This document shows positions 17,101 to 27,871 of a stretch of DNA of 64,000 nucleotides, piece by piece. The notes under the pieces were generated by a model, which was not told the origin of the DNA, ran no database searches, and was given only the letters and a program-made list of their open reading frames with translations. The stretch is from assembly GCA_964016885.1 (NCBI GenBank), contig OZ024748.1:34719769-34783768 (forward strand), given 5' to 3'. Source of the stretch: Eledone cirrhosa (taxonomy: Eukaryota > Mollusca > Cephalopoda > Octopoda > Eledonidae). The translations under genes and the position numbers were made by a program. How positions within the stretch are numbered: the stretch's first letter is position 1; each line of letters opens with the position of its first letter.

Positions 17101-20090
17101 ATCCAACATAAGGCCACATCACGGCATTCTGTTACCCAACATCCCACAGGAGGCCACATCACGTCATTCTGTTACCCAACATCCCACATGAGGCCACATC
17201 ACAACATTCTACTACCCAACATTCCACATGAAGCCACATCACGGCACTCTGTTACCCAACATCCCACATGAGGCCATATCACGGCATTCTGTTACCCAGC
17301 TACCCACATTAGACCACATCACAACATTCTGTTACCCAAGATCCCACGTGAGGTCACATCACGGCATTCTGTTACCCAACATCCCACATTGGACTACATC
17401 ACTAAATTCTGCTATCCAACATCCCACATGAGGCCACATCACGGCATTCTGTTACCCGACATCCCACATGAGGCCACATCACAACATTCTACTACCCAAC
17501 ATCCCACTTGAGGCTACATCCCAACATTCTGCTACCCAACATCCCACATGAGGCCACATCGCGGCATTCTGCTACCCAACATCCCACATGAAGCCACATC
17601 ACGGTATTCTGTTACCCAACATCCTAAATGAGTCCATATCACAACATTCTATTACCCAACATTCCAGATGAGGCCACATCACGGGATTCTGTTTACCAAC
17701 ATCCCACATGAGGCCACATCACAAAATTCTACTACCCAACATCCAACATGAGGCCACATCACAACATTATGCTACCCAACATCCCACAAGAGGCCACATC
17801 ACAACATTCTACTACCCAACATCCCACACGAAACCACATCACGGCAGTCTGTTACCCGAAATCCAACATGACTACACATCACAGCATTCTGTTGCCCAAC
17901 AACCCACATGAGGCCACATCACGGCATTCTGTTACCCAACATCCCACATGAGGCCATATCACGGCATTCTGTTTCCCAACATCCCACATTGGACCACATC
18001 ATAAAATTCTGCTATCCAACATCCCACATGAGGCCACATCACGGCATTCTGTTACCCGACATCCCACATGAGGCCACATCACAAAATTCTACTACCCAAC
18101 ATCCAACATGAGGCCACATCACAACATTATGCTACCCAACATCCCACATGAGGCCACATCACAACATTCTACTACCCAACATCCCACACGAAACCACATC
18201 ACGGCAGTCTGTTACCCTACATCCCACATTAGACCACATCACAACATTCTGCTATCCAACATCCCACATGAAGCCACATCACGGCATTCTGTTACCCAAC
18301 ATCCTAAATGAGGCCATATCACAACATTCTGTTACCCAACATTCCAGATGAGGCCACATCACAGGATTCTGTTTACCAACATCCCACATGCGGCCACATC
18401 ACAACATTCTACTACCCAACATCCCACATGAAGCTACATCCCAACATTATGCAACCCAACATCCCACATGAGGCCACATCACGGCATTCTGCTACCCAAC
18501 ATCCCACATGAAGCCACATCACGGTATTCTGTTACCCAACTTCCTAAATGAGGCCATATCACAACATTCTATTACCCAACATTCCAGATGAGGCCACATC
18601 ACGGGATTCTGTTTACAAACATCCCACATGAGGCCACATCACAAAATTCTACTACCCAACATCCAACATGAGGCCACATTACAACATTCTGGTACCCAAC
18701 ATCCCACATGAGGCCACATCACAACATTCTACTAACCAACATCCCGCATGAGGCCACATCACAACATTATCCTACCCAACGTCCCACATGAGTTCACATC
18801 ACAACATTCAGTTACCCAACATCCCACATGAGGCCACATCACAACATTCTACTAACCAACATCCCTGATGAGGCCACAGCACGGCATTCTTTTACCTAAC
18901 ATCCCACATGATGCTACATCACAACATTCTACTACCAAACATCCCACATGAGACAACATCACAACATTCTGTTACCCAACATTCCAGATGAGTCCACATC
19001 ACGGGATTCTGTTTACCAACATCCCACATGAGGCCACATCACAACATTCTACTACCCAACATCCCACATGAGGCCACATCACAACATTTTGTTACCCAAC
19101 ATCCCACTTGAGGTCACATTACAACATTCTGGTACCCAACATCCCACATGAGGCCACATCACAACATTCTACTAACCAACATCCCGCATGAGGCCACATC
19201 ACAACATTATCCTACCCAACGTCCCACATGAGTTCACATCACAACATTCAGTTACCCAACATCCCACATGAGGCCACATCACAACATTCTACTACCCAAC
19301 ATCCCACATGCGGCCACATCACAACATTCTGTTACCCTACATCCCACATGAGGCCACATCACAACATTCTACTACCCAACATCCCTGATAAGGCCACATC
19401 ACGGCATTCTGTTACCCGATATCCCACATGATGCTACATCACAACATTCTACTACCAAACATCCCACATGAGACAACATCACAACATTATGTTACCCAAC
19501 ATTCCAGATGAGTCCACATCACGGGATTCTGTTTACCAACATCCCACATGAGGCCACATCACAACATTCTGCTACCCAACATCCCACATGAGGCCACATC
19601 ACAACATTCTACTAACCAACATCCGGCATGAGTCCACATCACAACATTATGCTACCCAACTTCCCACTTGAGTCCACATCACAACATTCAGTTACCCAAC
19701 ATCCCACATGAGGCCACATCTCAACATTCTACTACCCAACATCCCACATGCGGACACATCACAACATTCTGTTACCCTACATCCCACATTAGGCCACATA
19801 ACAACGTTCTACTGCCCAACATCCCAGATGAGGCCACAGCACGGCATTCTTTTACCTAACATCCCACATGGGGCCACATCACGGCATTCTGTTACCCAAC
19901 ATTCAACATGGGGCAACATCACAACATTCTGTTACCCAAAATCCCACATTAGGCCATATCACGGCATTCTGATACCCAACATCCCACATGAGGCCACAAT
20001 ACGGCATTCTGTTACCCTACATCCCACATGAGGCCACATCACAACATTCTACTACGCAACATCCCAGATGAGGCCACATCACAACATTCT
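14111..20090. repeat. Two-copy higher-order repeat of about 3.0 kb within satellite 1
   Basis: Two adjacent blocks, about 14,111-17,090 and 17,071-20,090, carry the same order of variant units. The offset is 2,960 bp up to about 14,540 and 3,000 bp after it, because the second block holds one extra 40-bp unit near 17,520. Reading by eye I found only about ten substitutions across the pair, for example at 14,282, 15,053, 15,431, 16,107, 16,299, 16,873 and 16,999. This makes it the youngest visible duplication in the array, and it sits next to the array edge. Confidence 0.9.
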
Positions 20091-20598
20091 ACTACCCAAC
20101 ATCCCACATGAGGCCAAATCACGGCATTCTGTTACCCAACATCCCACATGAGGCCACATCACAACATTCTACTACCCAACATCCCAGATAAGTCCACATC
20201 ACAACATTCTGTTACCCAACATCCCACATGAGGCCACATCACGGCATTCTGTTACCCAACATCCCAAATGATGCCACATCACAACATTCTTTTACCCAAC
20301 ATTCCAGATGAGGCTACATCACGGGATTCTGTTTACCAACATCCCACATGAGGCCACATCACAACATTCTACTACCCAACATCCCACATGAGGCTACATG
20401 ACAACATTCTGCATCCCAACATCCCACACGAGGCCACGTCACGGCATTCTGTTACCCAACATCCCAAATGAGGCCACATCACAACATTCTGTTACCCAAC
20501 ATCCCACATGAGGCCACATCACAACATTCTACTACCCAACATCCCACATGAGACCACATCACGGTATTCTGTTACCCAACATCCCACATGAGGCCACA

Positions 20599-20700
20599 TG
20601 TTAGCTATAGAAAATGCAGCAATAATGACGGTGCTCCAGCAGCGCCGCGGCCTATGAGTTGGAGCTGGTAAATTAGTGAAAGAGTGCATATACATACATG
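20599..20700 (+). mobile_element. Diverged 3' tail of a cephalopod SINE
   Basis: The sequence 'gtgctccagcagcgccgcgg' followed by 'cctatgagttggagctggta' and 'agtgaaagag' resembles the 3' portion of a common cephalopod SINE ('gctccagcatggccgca', then 'aaatgactgaaacaagtaaaag', from memory). It lies directly after the last 40-bp satellite unit and runs into CA/GA/TG simple repeats. The 5' tRNA-like head is absent, so this is a truncated or decayed copy. The family call rests on recognition only. Confidence 0.5.
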
Positions 20701-20900
20701 TATGCACACACACACACACACAAACATACACATGTGAGAGAGGCAGAGAGAGAGAGAGGGTGTGTGTGTGAGAAAGAGAAATAATGTGTGTGTATGTGAG
20801 TGTGAGAAAGATAGTGAGAGTGAGGGAGAGTGCGCGTGTGTGTGAGAAAGAGTGTGTGTGTGTGTGAGTGTGTGTGAGAACGAGAGTGAGAGAGAGAGAG

Positions 20901-20996
<96 letters not shown>

Positions 20997-21025
20997 TGTG
21001 TGTGTGTGCGTGTGTGTGTGTGTGT
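20701..21025. repeat. CA/GA/TG microsatellite block including about (TG)44
   Basis: Mixed simple repeats: a short (CA)n near 20,706, purine-rich GA stretches, then an almost pure (TG)n from about 20,904 to 20,993 followed by TG/CG-interrupted repeats to 21,025. Open frames reading Cys-Val or Thr-His here are artefacts. Confidence 0.95.
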
Positions 21026-21335
21026 ACTTAGTGGATAGAGTGTTTGTTTCAATCGTAAGACCAGGAATTCAATTCCCGACAGCACATTGTGACCTTCAGC
21101 AAGACACTTCACTTCATGTTGTTCCAGTAGAATAAACAGGAAAAATAAATTAGTTGTACTAGTAATTCAAACGTCCACTCATTGGGCCTGGCTGAATCAC
21201 TCTCAGAATGACATTAACAGATACATGTGTCTGTGGAATGTTTAGCCACTTGCATGTTAAGTTCAGGAGCAGGCAGTTCTGTTGTTTGGCCAACTGGAAG
21301 ATTGGTCGTTGTTAGAGACGGAGGTCCAGCAGTGT
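21026..21335 (+). mobile_element. tRNA-derived SINE, plus strand, about 310 bp
   Basis: The head has a box-A-like 'tggatagagtg' (21,032) and a box-B-like 'ggaattcaattcc' (21,063). These are followed by 'gcaagacacttcacttcatg' and 'ttgttccag', then a long tail with 'tgtctgtggaatgtttagcc', 'acttgcatgttaag' and 'gagcaggcagttctgttg'. This order matches a cephalopod SINE I recognise. A Pol III-transcribed non-autonomous retroposon is the expected biology. From 21,336 to 21,495 I see nothing recognisable. Confidence 0.75.
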
Positions 21336-21499
21336 ATAATCTATATCGACGCCAGTGTGTTTACTGTGATACTTCTAAGAAGGCTTCAACCATAACTGAA
21401 ATGTTAATATTTGCAGAGTTTTCAAATTTCATTGCTTGTCCCTGCCACTAATTATCGCATATAACGTACGGAAACATATTCCATATATCAAACAGATAC

Positions 21500-22678
21500 A
21501 CATTTGTATACACACACGTACGCACATCTACACATACGTACAGTCATACACAGGAACACACATCTACACATACGTACAGTCATACACACGTACACACATC
21601 TACACATACGTACAGTCATACACACGCACACACATCTACACATACGTACAGTCATACACAGGAACACACATCTACACATACGTACAGTCATACACACGTA
21701 CACACATCTACACATACGTACAGTCATACACACGTACACACATCTACACATACGTACAGTCATACACACGTACACACATCTACACATACGTACAGTCATA
21801 CACACGTACACACATTTACACATACGAACAGTCATACACACGCACACACATCTACACATACGTACAGTCATACACACGTACACACATCTACACATACGAA
21901 CAGTCATACACACGCACACACATCTACACATACGTACAGTCATACACACGTACACACATCTACACATACGTACAGTCATACACACGTACACGCATCTACA
22001 CATACGTACAGTCATACACAGGAACACACATCTACACATACGTACAGTCATACACACGTACACACATCTACACATACGTACAGTCATACACAGGAACACA
22101 CATCTACACATACGTACAGTCATACACACGTACACACATCTACACATACGTACAGTCATACACACGTACACACATCTACACATACGTACAGTCATACACA
22201 GGAACACACATCTACACATACGTACAGTCATACACACGTACACACATCTACACATACGTACAGTCATACACATGCACACACATCTACACATACGTACAGT
22301 CATACACACGTACACACATCTACACATACGTACAGTCATACACACGTACACACATCTACACATACGTACAGTCATACACACGTACACACATCTACACATA
22401 CGTACAGTCATACACAGGAACACACATCTACACATACGTACAGTCATACACACGTACACACATCTACACATACGTACAGTCATACACACGTACACACATC
22501 TACACATACGTACAGTCATACACACGTACACACATCTACACATACGTACAGTCATACACACGTACACACATCTACACATACGTACAGTCATACACACGTA
22601 CACACATCTACACATACGTACAGTCATACACACGTACACACATCTACACATACGTACAGTCATACACAACAAACACAC
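21500..22678. repeat. 36-bp minisatellite, about 32 copies
   Basis: Unit 'tacacacatctacacatacg' plus 'tacagtcatacacacg', 36 bp. Small variants at one end (ggaaca, cgtaca, cgcaca, tgcaca) mark units, and two units have 'acgaacag'. Because 36 is divisible by 3 and the unit has no stop in several frames, there are open frames of 423 and 397 codons on the plus strand and 404 on the minus strand, each with a 12-residue period. The frames have no unique sequence, and the variation changes residues freely (Arg, Gly or Cys at one position). I therefore treat them as non-coding. Flanked by SINEs on both sides. Confidence 0.95.
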
Positions 22679-22736
22679 ACAACAAATATATACATAAAGC
22701 AAAGTAAATACGCATATATATATATAATTGTTTCTA

Positions 22737-22916
22737 CTTTAGGCACAAGGCCAGCATTAACCCAGTGCATTACTGGTACTTTATTTTATCGACCCCGTAA
22801 GGATGAAAGGCAAAGTCAACCTCGGCGGGATTTGAACTCAGATCGTAAAGGGACGTAACTATGCTGGAAAGCATGGCGTCCGATCCTCTACCGATGCTGC
22901 CAATCCACATGCATAT
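22737..22916 (-). mobile_element. tRNA-derived cephalopod SINE, minus strand
   Basis: On the minus strand the order is a box-A-like region ('gcatcggtagagg', ending near 22,895), a clear box B 'gttcaaatcc' (22,830-22,839), then 'ttgcctttcatcc', 'ggggtcgataaaata' and 'gctggccttgtgcc'. This is one of the most recognisable cephalopod SINEs. Its 3' end borders a (TA)n-like stretch near 22,715. Diverged but nearly complete. Confidence 0.85.
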
Positions 22917-23010
22917 AGATATATATATACATATATACATATACATACATATATACTTACTTACAAACACACACACACATTTACATACACTTACATACAC
23001 ACATATAATG
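22917..23010. repeat. TA/CA microsatellite
   Basis: Imperfect (ATAT)n, (CATA)n and (CA)n directly 5' of the minus-strand SINE. From 23,011 to 23,107 nothing is recognisable. Confidence 0.9.
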
Positions 23011-23107
23011 TGATGTAGAGAAGGTGGGTTGTAAATTTGATTAATTACTTGGGATGTTCTGAGTTTGGTGAAATCTGACATAATTGTACGGGAGTTGCTA
23101 TCTTTGG

Positions 23108-23650
23108 TGTATGATGGGTGGGGTGGGGTGGCAGTTGAGGTGGGCGTTTGGTGGGGTGGGGTGGGGTGGTGGGTGGGTGGGGTGGCGGTGAAGGTGGGCG
23201 TTTGGTGGGGTGGGGTGTATTTGGTTATGAGGAGAGGTGGGGTGTGATGGTATAGTGTAGTGTGGTGGTATGGTGTAGTGTGGTGTGTGGTGGTATGGTG
23301 TCGTGTGGTGGTATGGTGTAGTGTGGTGTGTGGTGGTATGGTGTAGTGTGGTGGTATGGTGTAGTATGGTGGTATGGTGTAGTGTGGTGTGTGGTGGTAT
23401 GGTGTAGTTTGGTGGTATGGTGTAGTTTGGTGGTATGGTGTTGTGTGGTGGTATGGTGTTGTGTGGTGGTATGGTGTTGTGTGGTGTGTGGTGGTATGGT
23501 GTTGTGTGGTGGTATGGTGTTGTGTGGTGGTATGGTGTTGTGTGGTGTGTGGTGGTATGGTGTTGTGTGGTGGTATGGTGTTGTGTGGTGGTATGGTGTA
23601 GTGTGGTGGTCTGGTGTAGTGTGGTGTGTGGTGGTATGGTGTAGTGTGGC
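23108..23650. repeat. G/T-only minisatellite with G-quadruplex-prone core
   Basis: About 540 bp whose plus strand is nearly devoid of C. The left part (23,116-23,216) has many runs of three or four G separated by single T ('gggtggggtggggtggtggg'). The right part is a roughly 18-bp repeat, 'tggtggtatggtgttgtg', with occasional extra 'gtgtggtg' insertions. It drifts from 'gtagtg' to 'gttgtg' units across the array. Open frames on both strands are repeat shadows. Confidence 0.9.
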
Positions 23651-23710
23651 CTCCTCGGTCTCAGCACCGCAAACTCCATCTCTCTCTCACTTTATGTATA
23701 TATGTATGTT

Positions 23711-24240
23711 TAGTCGCTGACGACCCGACCATGCGACAGGTTGTACTGGGTTACATGTTACCAGTAATACTCAAGAGTGACCCGGCAACCCCACCAAGTT
23801 CATTTGGTGAGGAGGGTGATTTTGGACACCCTGCAAGACAAAATCAAAACCTGACAAAGAGTGGAAGAACTCATAAGAGTCAACGGCCATCCAAAAGTGT
23901 GTAAATATGTATATACACATGTACCGCCCGGTTAAACCACTGGGAGTGAAGGACCCCTAGCCTTTGTCAGAGCCTTCTTTTAGGAGAAGGCAACTCAGGA
24001 AACTGGGATAACTCCAACATAAAACCTGCGGCTCAGTAGTTACCGATGATGTTGATCTTTTCTTCTTTTCGGGTTATAGCTACTGTCGCACAGAGAGTGG
24101 GATTGGCTCAGTGCACAGTCTTTCCTCACTTTAAAAAATATCTTTACGCACAGGCATTGCACGATAGAATTAATTATTAATTATTAATAATGGTATATCG
24201 TGCAATGGCCATACTCGATAACGAGGGGGCAGCCATCATG
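23711..24240. repeat. Dispersed repeat, copy 1 (left of e1), internally rearranged
   Basis: Shares long stretches with 28,529-29,153: 'ggcaaccccaccaag', 'ggtgaggagggtga', 'ggccatccaaaa', 'cctttgtcag', 'gatgttgat', and the tail 'ggccatactcgataacgagg'. The first 56 bp (23,711-23,766) are the reverse complement of the matching module in copy 2. The tail resembles the 3' end of RTE-type mollusc LINEs as I recall them (low confidence). Relative to copy 2, about 150 bp before the tail are missing and are replaced by a perfect 12-bp inverted repeat. From 24,241 to 24,460 I see only degenerate TA and GATA-like sequence. Confidence 0.7.
24155..24207. repeat. Perfect 12-bp inverted repeat with AT-rich 29-bp spacer
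   Basis: Arms 'cattgcacgata' (24,155-24,166) and 'tatcgtgcaatg' (24,196-24,207) are exact reverse complements. The spacer is made of 'taatta' repeats. Such a hairpin may mark a deletion or fold-back repair joint in dispersed repeat copy 1, because copy 2 lacks it. Confidence 0.85.
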
Positions 24241-24460
24241 TATGTATGTATAAGTGTATATATATACAGAGGCGGTGGAACTGGAGGAGTGACATGCCAC
24301 CACCCAATAATTATATTTTTCTCCCCAAAATACCAAAACACATCTATTTGTATATGCGCTATAATTTATGTAAATGTTGTGTAGAGATAGATATAGAGAG
24401 GGGGAGAGTTCGGTGTTAATTCATATAGAGAGTAAGGTTGGGAGAGTGTGTTGTATATTA

Positions 24461-24478
24461 GATATAGAGGGAGGGGGA
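24461..24478. repeat. Left flank of e1: candidate target-site duplication
   Basis: 'gatatagagggagggggat' here and 'gatatagagagagggat' at 28,002-28,018 flank e1 as near-identical direct repeats with one substitution and a G-run length difference. Both are decayed GATA-like sequence. They could be a true target-site duplication or simply parts of one old microsatellite. Confidence 0.5.
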
Positions 24479-24631
24479 TTGATATATATTTCTATTTATT
24501 TGCCACCAGGGCATCAAAGATTGGGACAAATACAAAGGAGGGAGTTTACATACATTTAAAAAGACGTGTAAAAAACATATAACAAATTAAATTTAACAAT
24601 CGATGTCCTCAATAGGGAGGGGCGTTGACAT

Positions 24632-24674
24632 GGGTCGCACCCCCCCCCCCCTCCCCCGAAAAAATGTGCAACCC
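24632..24674 (-). promoter_or_regulatory. 3' UTR stem-loop of e1
   Basis: On the sense strand 'gggttgcac' pairs with 'gtgcgaccc' around a T-rich and G-rich loop. The G run (C run on plus) has expanded to 13 here. Same place and design as in e2, e3 and e4. A role in recognition by the reverse transcriptase is an inference from other LINEs. Confidence 0.6.
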
Positions 24675-24736
24675 TCCTCTTCAGGAGCACAAAGAGCGGG
24701 TGCTTCCTTCCTCTTCTCATTCTTCTCCTCTCTCAC

Positions 24737-25947
24737 CTACAGGCTGATATAGAGAGAAGTCCCATTCACTCGGGCCATTCTCGCTACTTTCACCCATCTT
24801 TCATAAAACTTGCTGGGGTAGAGCACCTCTCTCTCCATTCTGATCCTTCTAAAGTGGTACTTGAAAAAAAAGACCAGTTGTTGGCCGGAGAGAAAGGTGT
24901 CTGACCTCAGCCCTTTCAACCTTGTCCACCATACAACTTCTTTCGCCATGGCTATCACACAGAGGAAAACCGCCTCTCCTTCGTTTTTGAAAGGGGGGGG
25001 GGGGAGGTTTGATCTTGACAATGTTCTCGGTGGTCAACCGGATTGGGCCCACCCGCGACAGTAGTCATTCTACATAGCCCCACAGGTCAGCAACGCCCGG
25101 ACAGTGTACGAATGCGTGTGCGACGGTTTCCTCGTCACGCACGCATCTTGGACAGATCTTCTTCGAGGGGTCCCTACCCGGGCGCCCGTGTCTGTAGAGC
25201 TTGTCCCGAACGGGTAGAGCTCCTCGGTAACATTGCCAAGCCAGGGACTTTTGGAAGTTGTCCATCGGTCCCGGGCCAAACGTTCTACCGAACAGACTGG
25301 CCACCTCGCCTTCCTCCATGCCCAGAGCCTCTCCGAGAGCGTCGTCGCACTTACTGCGCACCAACCCTCTATAGAATGTTGAGGTTGAGTCTCCACTGAT
25401 TGCCGGATCCGCTTGCCAGAGGGCCGTGAGCGCCTGGGCAAATTCAATGTGCCAGTCGCCCACTTTTCTCGGTCTTTGCTTGACCCATGATTGCAGCTCG
25501 GTGAGTGAGACGAGTCTCGGAAAGGCTCGCCTCACAAACAGGGCCCACACCGGCTGACCGGTGAGGAATACCTGGAGGTGCCGTAGCCTTAATGTGTGTC
25601 CCAGATGGGGCATACGCTGCCACCAGCCTGAAAGCTCCACCTTCACCACTGCCGACGTCTAAAACCACCAGTCGACCCTCCGAGTCCAGGTGTACCTTCT
25701 GTGTGGCAAGACCCAGGTATTTTCGCAGCAGAACGACAACCCCACCCCCACCCCTCGGCTGACAGAGAGATGCGTAGATCTCAAAGTCGTCGAAGATGGG
25801 GGCCAGTTGGCGCTCGCTGCTGATCCTGGACTCGCAAATAACCATTACATCCACTCTGTGCGACCTGAGGTCATTTAAGAGTTTGCCCTGTTTCCAGGAC
25901 ATCCCCAAGCCGCGTGCATTCACACATCCAGCTCTTATATTGGCCAT
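24737..25947 (-). pseudogene. ORF2 remnant of e1: endonuclease N-terminus fused to C-terminal region, RT deleted
   Basis: The ATG at 25,947 opens an APE-type endonuclease start ('MANIRAGCVNARGLG') with the 'CESRI' motif holding the catalytic Glu. It runs about 115 codons to 'AAYAPSGT'. The sequence then jumps to the region just after the RT domain ('LRHLQVFLTGQPVW'). About 2.2 kb of the rest of the endonuclease and all RT motifs are missing. The joint at 25,596-25,599 is 'gtgt', present in both parental sequences of e2/e4. The joint also changes frame. A TGA (Arg codon in e2) near 25,065 interrupts the C-terminal part after the knuckle C-x2-C-x8-H-x4-C ('CPRCVRDEETVAHAFVHC'). The homologous stop is at 24,737, after 'NGTSLYISL'. 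Cannot encode a working polymerase. Confidence 0.85.
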
Positions 25948-25989
25948 GTTGGTGCTGAAGAGTTAAAAAGGAAGAGGAAAGGAAGTTAC

Positions 25990-27871
25990 TTACCTCTTCG
26001 TCTCCTGGGGACCAGGCTGCACAATTTCCATGGAGCTGTTGGAAGGGTTGTTTGGTGGGGTGGTGGTTTGTGGTCGGGTGAGGACATCAGTGTGTGGTGG
26101 GATTAGGGTGTTTGGTGGGGTGTGGGATTCTGGTGTGGGGGTGGGGAAACATCTCAATAGGACGCTGTTATGTGGTTTGGTGCAGTTGGTCCCCACATGC
26201 ATTGGATGGTTCTTTTTCAAAGTTACATAGGTTTCCGTTGGGACCCTAATCATCATTAGGTGCGGTTTGTTCGCTGCGTAGGTGAAAGTGATCCCTTCGG
26301 TTTCCACCGAAGGGTTATTTTCTATCGCTTTCATCAACGTTTTATTGTTCTTGTTAATGTATGTATAGAGTTTTTGTTGTGTTGTGTTTGTTTTTGTTTG
26401 TTGTTCTTGTGCGTGTTTGCGTTTTGTAGTATGTGTTATGTTTTGGGGAGGGGTGGTTTTTTTTATTTGTGATGTTTGTTCTGTTTGTGCTGGTGGTTGT
26501 GTGTTTGTGGCATTTTTGTTAATGTGGTGCCTTTTTTTTTCCTTTTCACCTGTTGAAAGGGTTCTCCCTCGTCGTCACTGGGTGACGTTGATACGGAGTC
26601 CTCTTCCGTGTTGTTGGGGAGGGGTATATTTGGGGGTTTTGTTGTGGCTGCTTTTGTATTTGTTTTAGGTGGGGAGGGGTTGGGTGGAACAGTGTTTTGT
26701 GTTGTTATTTTTCCGTGTTGTTGTGGTTGTTGTTGTTGTTGTTGTGGTGGTGGTGGTGGTGGTGGTTGTGTTGTTGTGTTCGGGGTTGGCAGAAGAGCCT
26801 TTTTTTTTACTCGTTAATTGAGGACAGGCATACCTCAGGTGACCCCTGCTTAAGCAGTGGTAACATGACGGCCGCCTTCCCTCCACTGAAATGTTTATAT
26901 AAGTTAGCCCGTCCAGAGGCACGCGTTGTGGGATATTCGCTATTCGTTCTGGGCTCATTTGCACCAGAACTTCTACGCTGGTCCCACCAAATACACCTCC
27001 GGAGGACTTTCCTATTGAAATTATCTTGTCTTCGTCAAAGTTAATGATTCCACATAGTATCCACCAAATATTTACATTTGGTGTGATACTCATTCTTTTT
27101 ATTCTTTGTGTCCTTTTTCCCCTGTATATGGGGAAAAAGGTGAAGCGGGGGGACACAATGGGTGATACCGAGTACTTTTGAGCTGTTGACTGGTTGTTCA
27201 TTAGCACCGAAATGCTACCAAACAGTTTACCTTTTTGTATGAAGGTTAAGTCCTTCATTGCATCTTTTAGAACCAGCTCAATTTCATTTTGTGATAATTG
27301 AGCTGGTTTTCTTGTTTCGTTCGATATTGTCCTGAAAACTGTGGTTTTCAGGACAGCTTCTCTACGTAATTCCTGTGGAGAATTGATGCCAAAAGCACCT
27401 TTTTCGCCAAAAGTCACGAATTGTTTTGCGTCTTGTAATAGTTGTTTAGCATTTGTTATGTCTATTGGCGTGTATAGTTCGTTTTTTTTTTACAGTCTGT
27501 GCGAATGTTGTTTTGGTGTTGTTGTCTTTTTTGTTGCTGTCACTGTTGGTAATATTGTTCATGTTTTCCTTGGTGCTGCTATTGTTGCAGTTGTTGGTTG
27601 TGGTGTTATTGTCATTGTTCTTGTTGTTGGTGCTGGTATTATTTACCGGGTTTGGTTTCGTGGTTTCGATATTTTTAACGTTTTTCGATAATGCGAGGGG
27701 GGAAGGCTGCAAGCTTTGTACTCCTACCTTCCCTCCACCACTTTTCTTAGTGGGCGTGGCACTCACGACAGTGTGCGAGGCGGAAATGACATACATTGCG
27801 CCCAAGTCTACAGTTTTGAGATGAAAATTGAAAATTTCGCCCCAGAAAGGGGCGAAAATTAGTTGACTCAT
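25990..27871 (-). pseudogene. ORF1 of e1, frameshifted
   Basis: Probable start ATG at 27,871 ('MSQLIFAP'), a motif shared as 'GQLIF' in e2 and e3. An N-terminal 'SGGG' motif and an Asn/Thr-rich low-complexity stretch follow. A run of ten A near 27,488 shifts the frame. Downstream, the frame ending near 26,665 carries the conserved core 'NIWWILCGIINFDEDKIISIG' region, 'QMSPERIANIPQR' and an intact CCHC knuckle 'CYHCLSRGHLRYAC' (C-x2-C-x4-H-x4-C), then poly-Thr from a CAA/CCA repeat. The C-terminal part is in another frame (to 25,990) and ends 42 nt before ORF2, unlike the 13-nt overlap in e2 and e3. Expected role: RNA-binding chaperone protein of the retrotransposon particle. Confidence 0.75.

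Larger units (their letters stand above)
1..20598. repeat. Satellite array 1, 40-bp unit, about 515 copies, open at left edge
   Basis: A continuous tandem array of a 40-bp unit built around 'acccaacatcccacatgagg' and 'ccacatcacaacattcta'. Two unit types recur, one with 'cggcattctgtt' and one with 'caacattctact', in irregular alternation. Most units keep the 40-bp register; 1-4 bp indels occur, mainly in the left 8 kb. The plus strand is A/C-rich and poor in G. Most units contain GGCC. Short plus-strand open frames of 67 or 107 codons are an artefact: the period is 1 mod 3, so any frame meets the TGA of 'acatgagg' once every 120 bp unless that unit is mutated. The array ends abruptly at about 20,598 next to a SINE remnant. 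The left edge lies outside the window. Function is unknown; a heterochromatic or centromeric role is possible but not shown, and I see no CENP-B-box-like motif. Confidence 0.97.

Noticed and set aside
207..20031. Dozens of 67- to 187-codon plus-strand ORFs ('MRPHHGILLPNIPHEAT...') as a protein family
   Set aside because: They are translations of the 40-bp satellite. Their length is set by which units have lost the TGA of 'acatgagg', and they overlap each other in several frames.
1..20598. Telomeric repeat
   Set aside because: No TTAGGG-type motif is present. The unit is 40 bp and the array ends internally in ordinary repeats.
20519..21112. 197-codon minus-strand ORF rich in Thr-His
   Set aside because: It is the complement of the TG/GA microsatellite joined to satellite and SINE sequence.
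21436..22707. 423-codon ORF as a repetitive secreted or structural protein
   Set aside because: A 36-bp repeat without stops is open in several frames on both strands, with no unique N-terminal domain and no sign of constraint.
21026..22916. Functional tRNA genes
   Set aside because: Box A/B-like motifs are present, but the sequences do not fold into a full cloverleaf by eye and continue into known SINE tails.
23098..23720. Trp/Tyr/Val- or Thr/His/Pro-rich ORFs of 130-193 codons
   Set aside because: Both strands of the G/T minisatellite read open because the repeat lacks stops. There is no domain content.
26384..26817. Cys/Val/Phe-rich plus-strand ORFs as secreted peptides
   Set aside because: They are antisense shadows of the low-complexity Asn/Thr/Pro-coding part of e1 ORF1.
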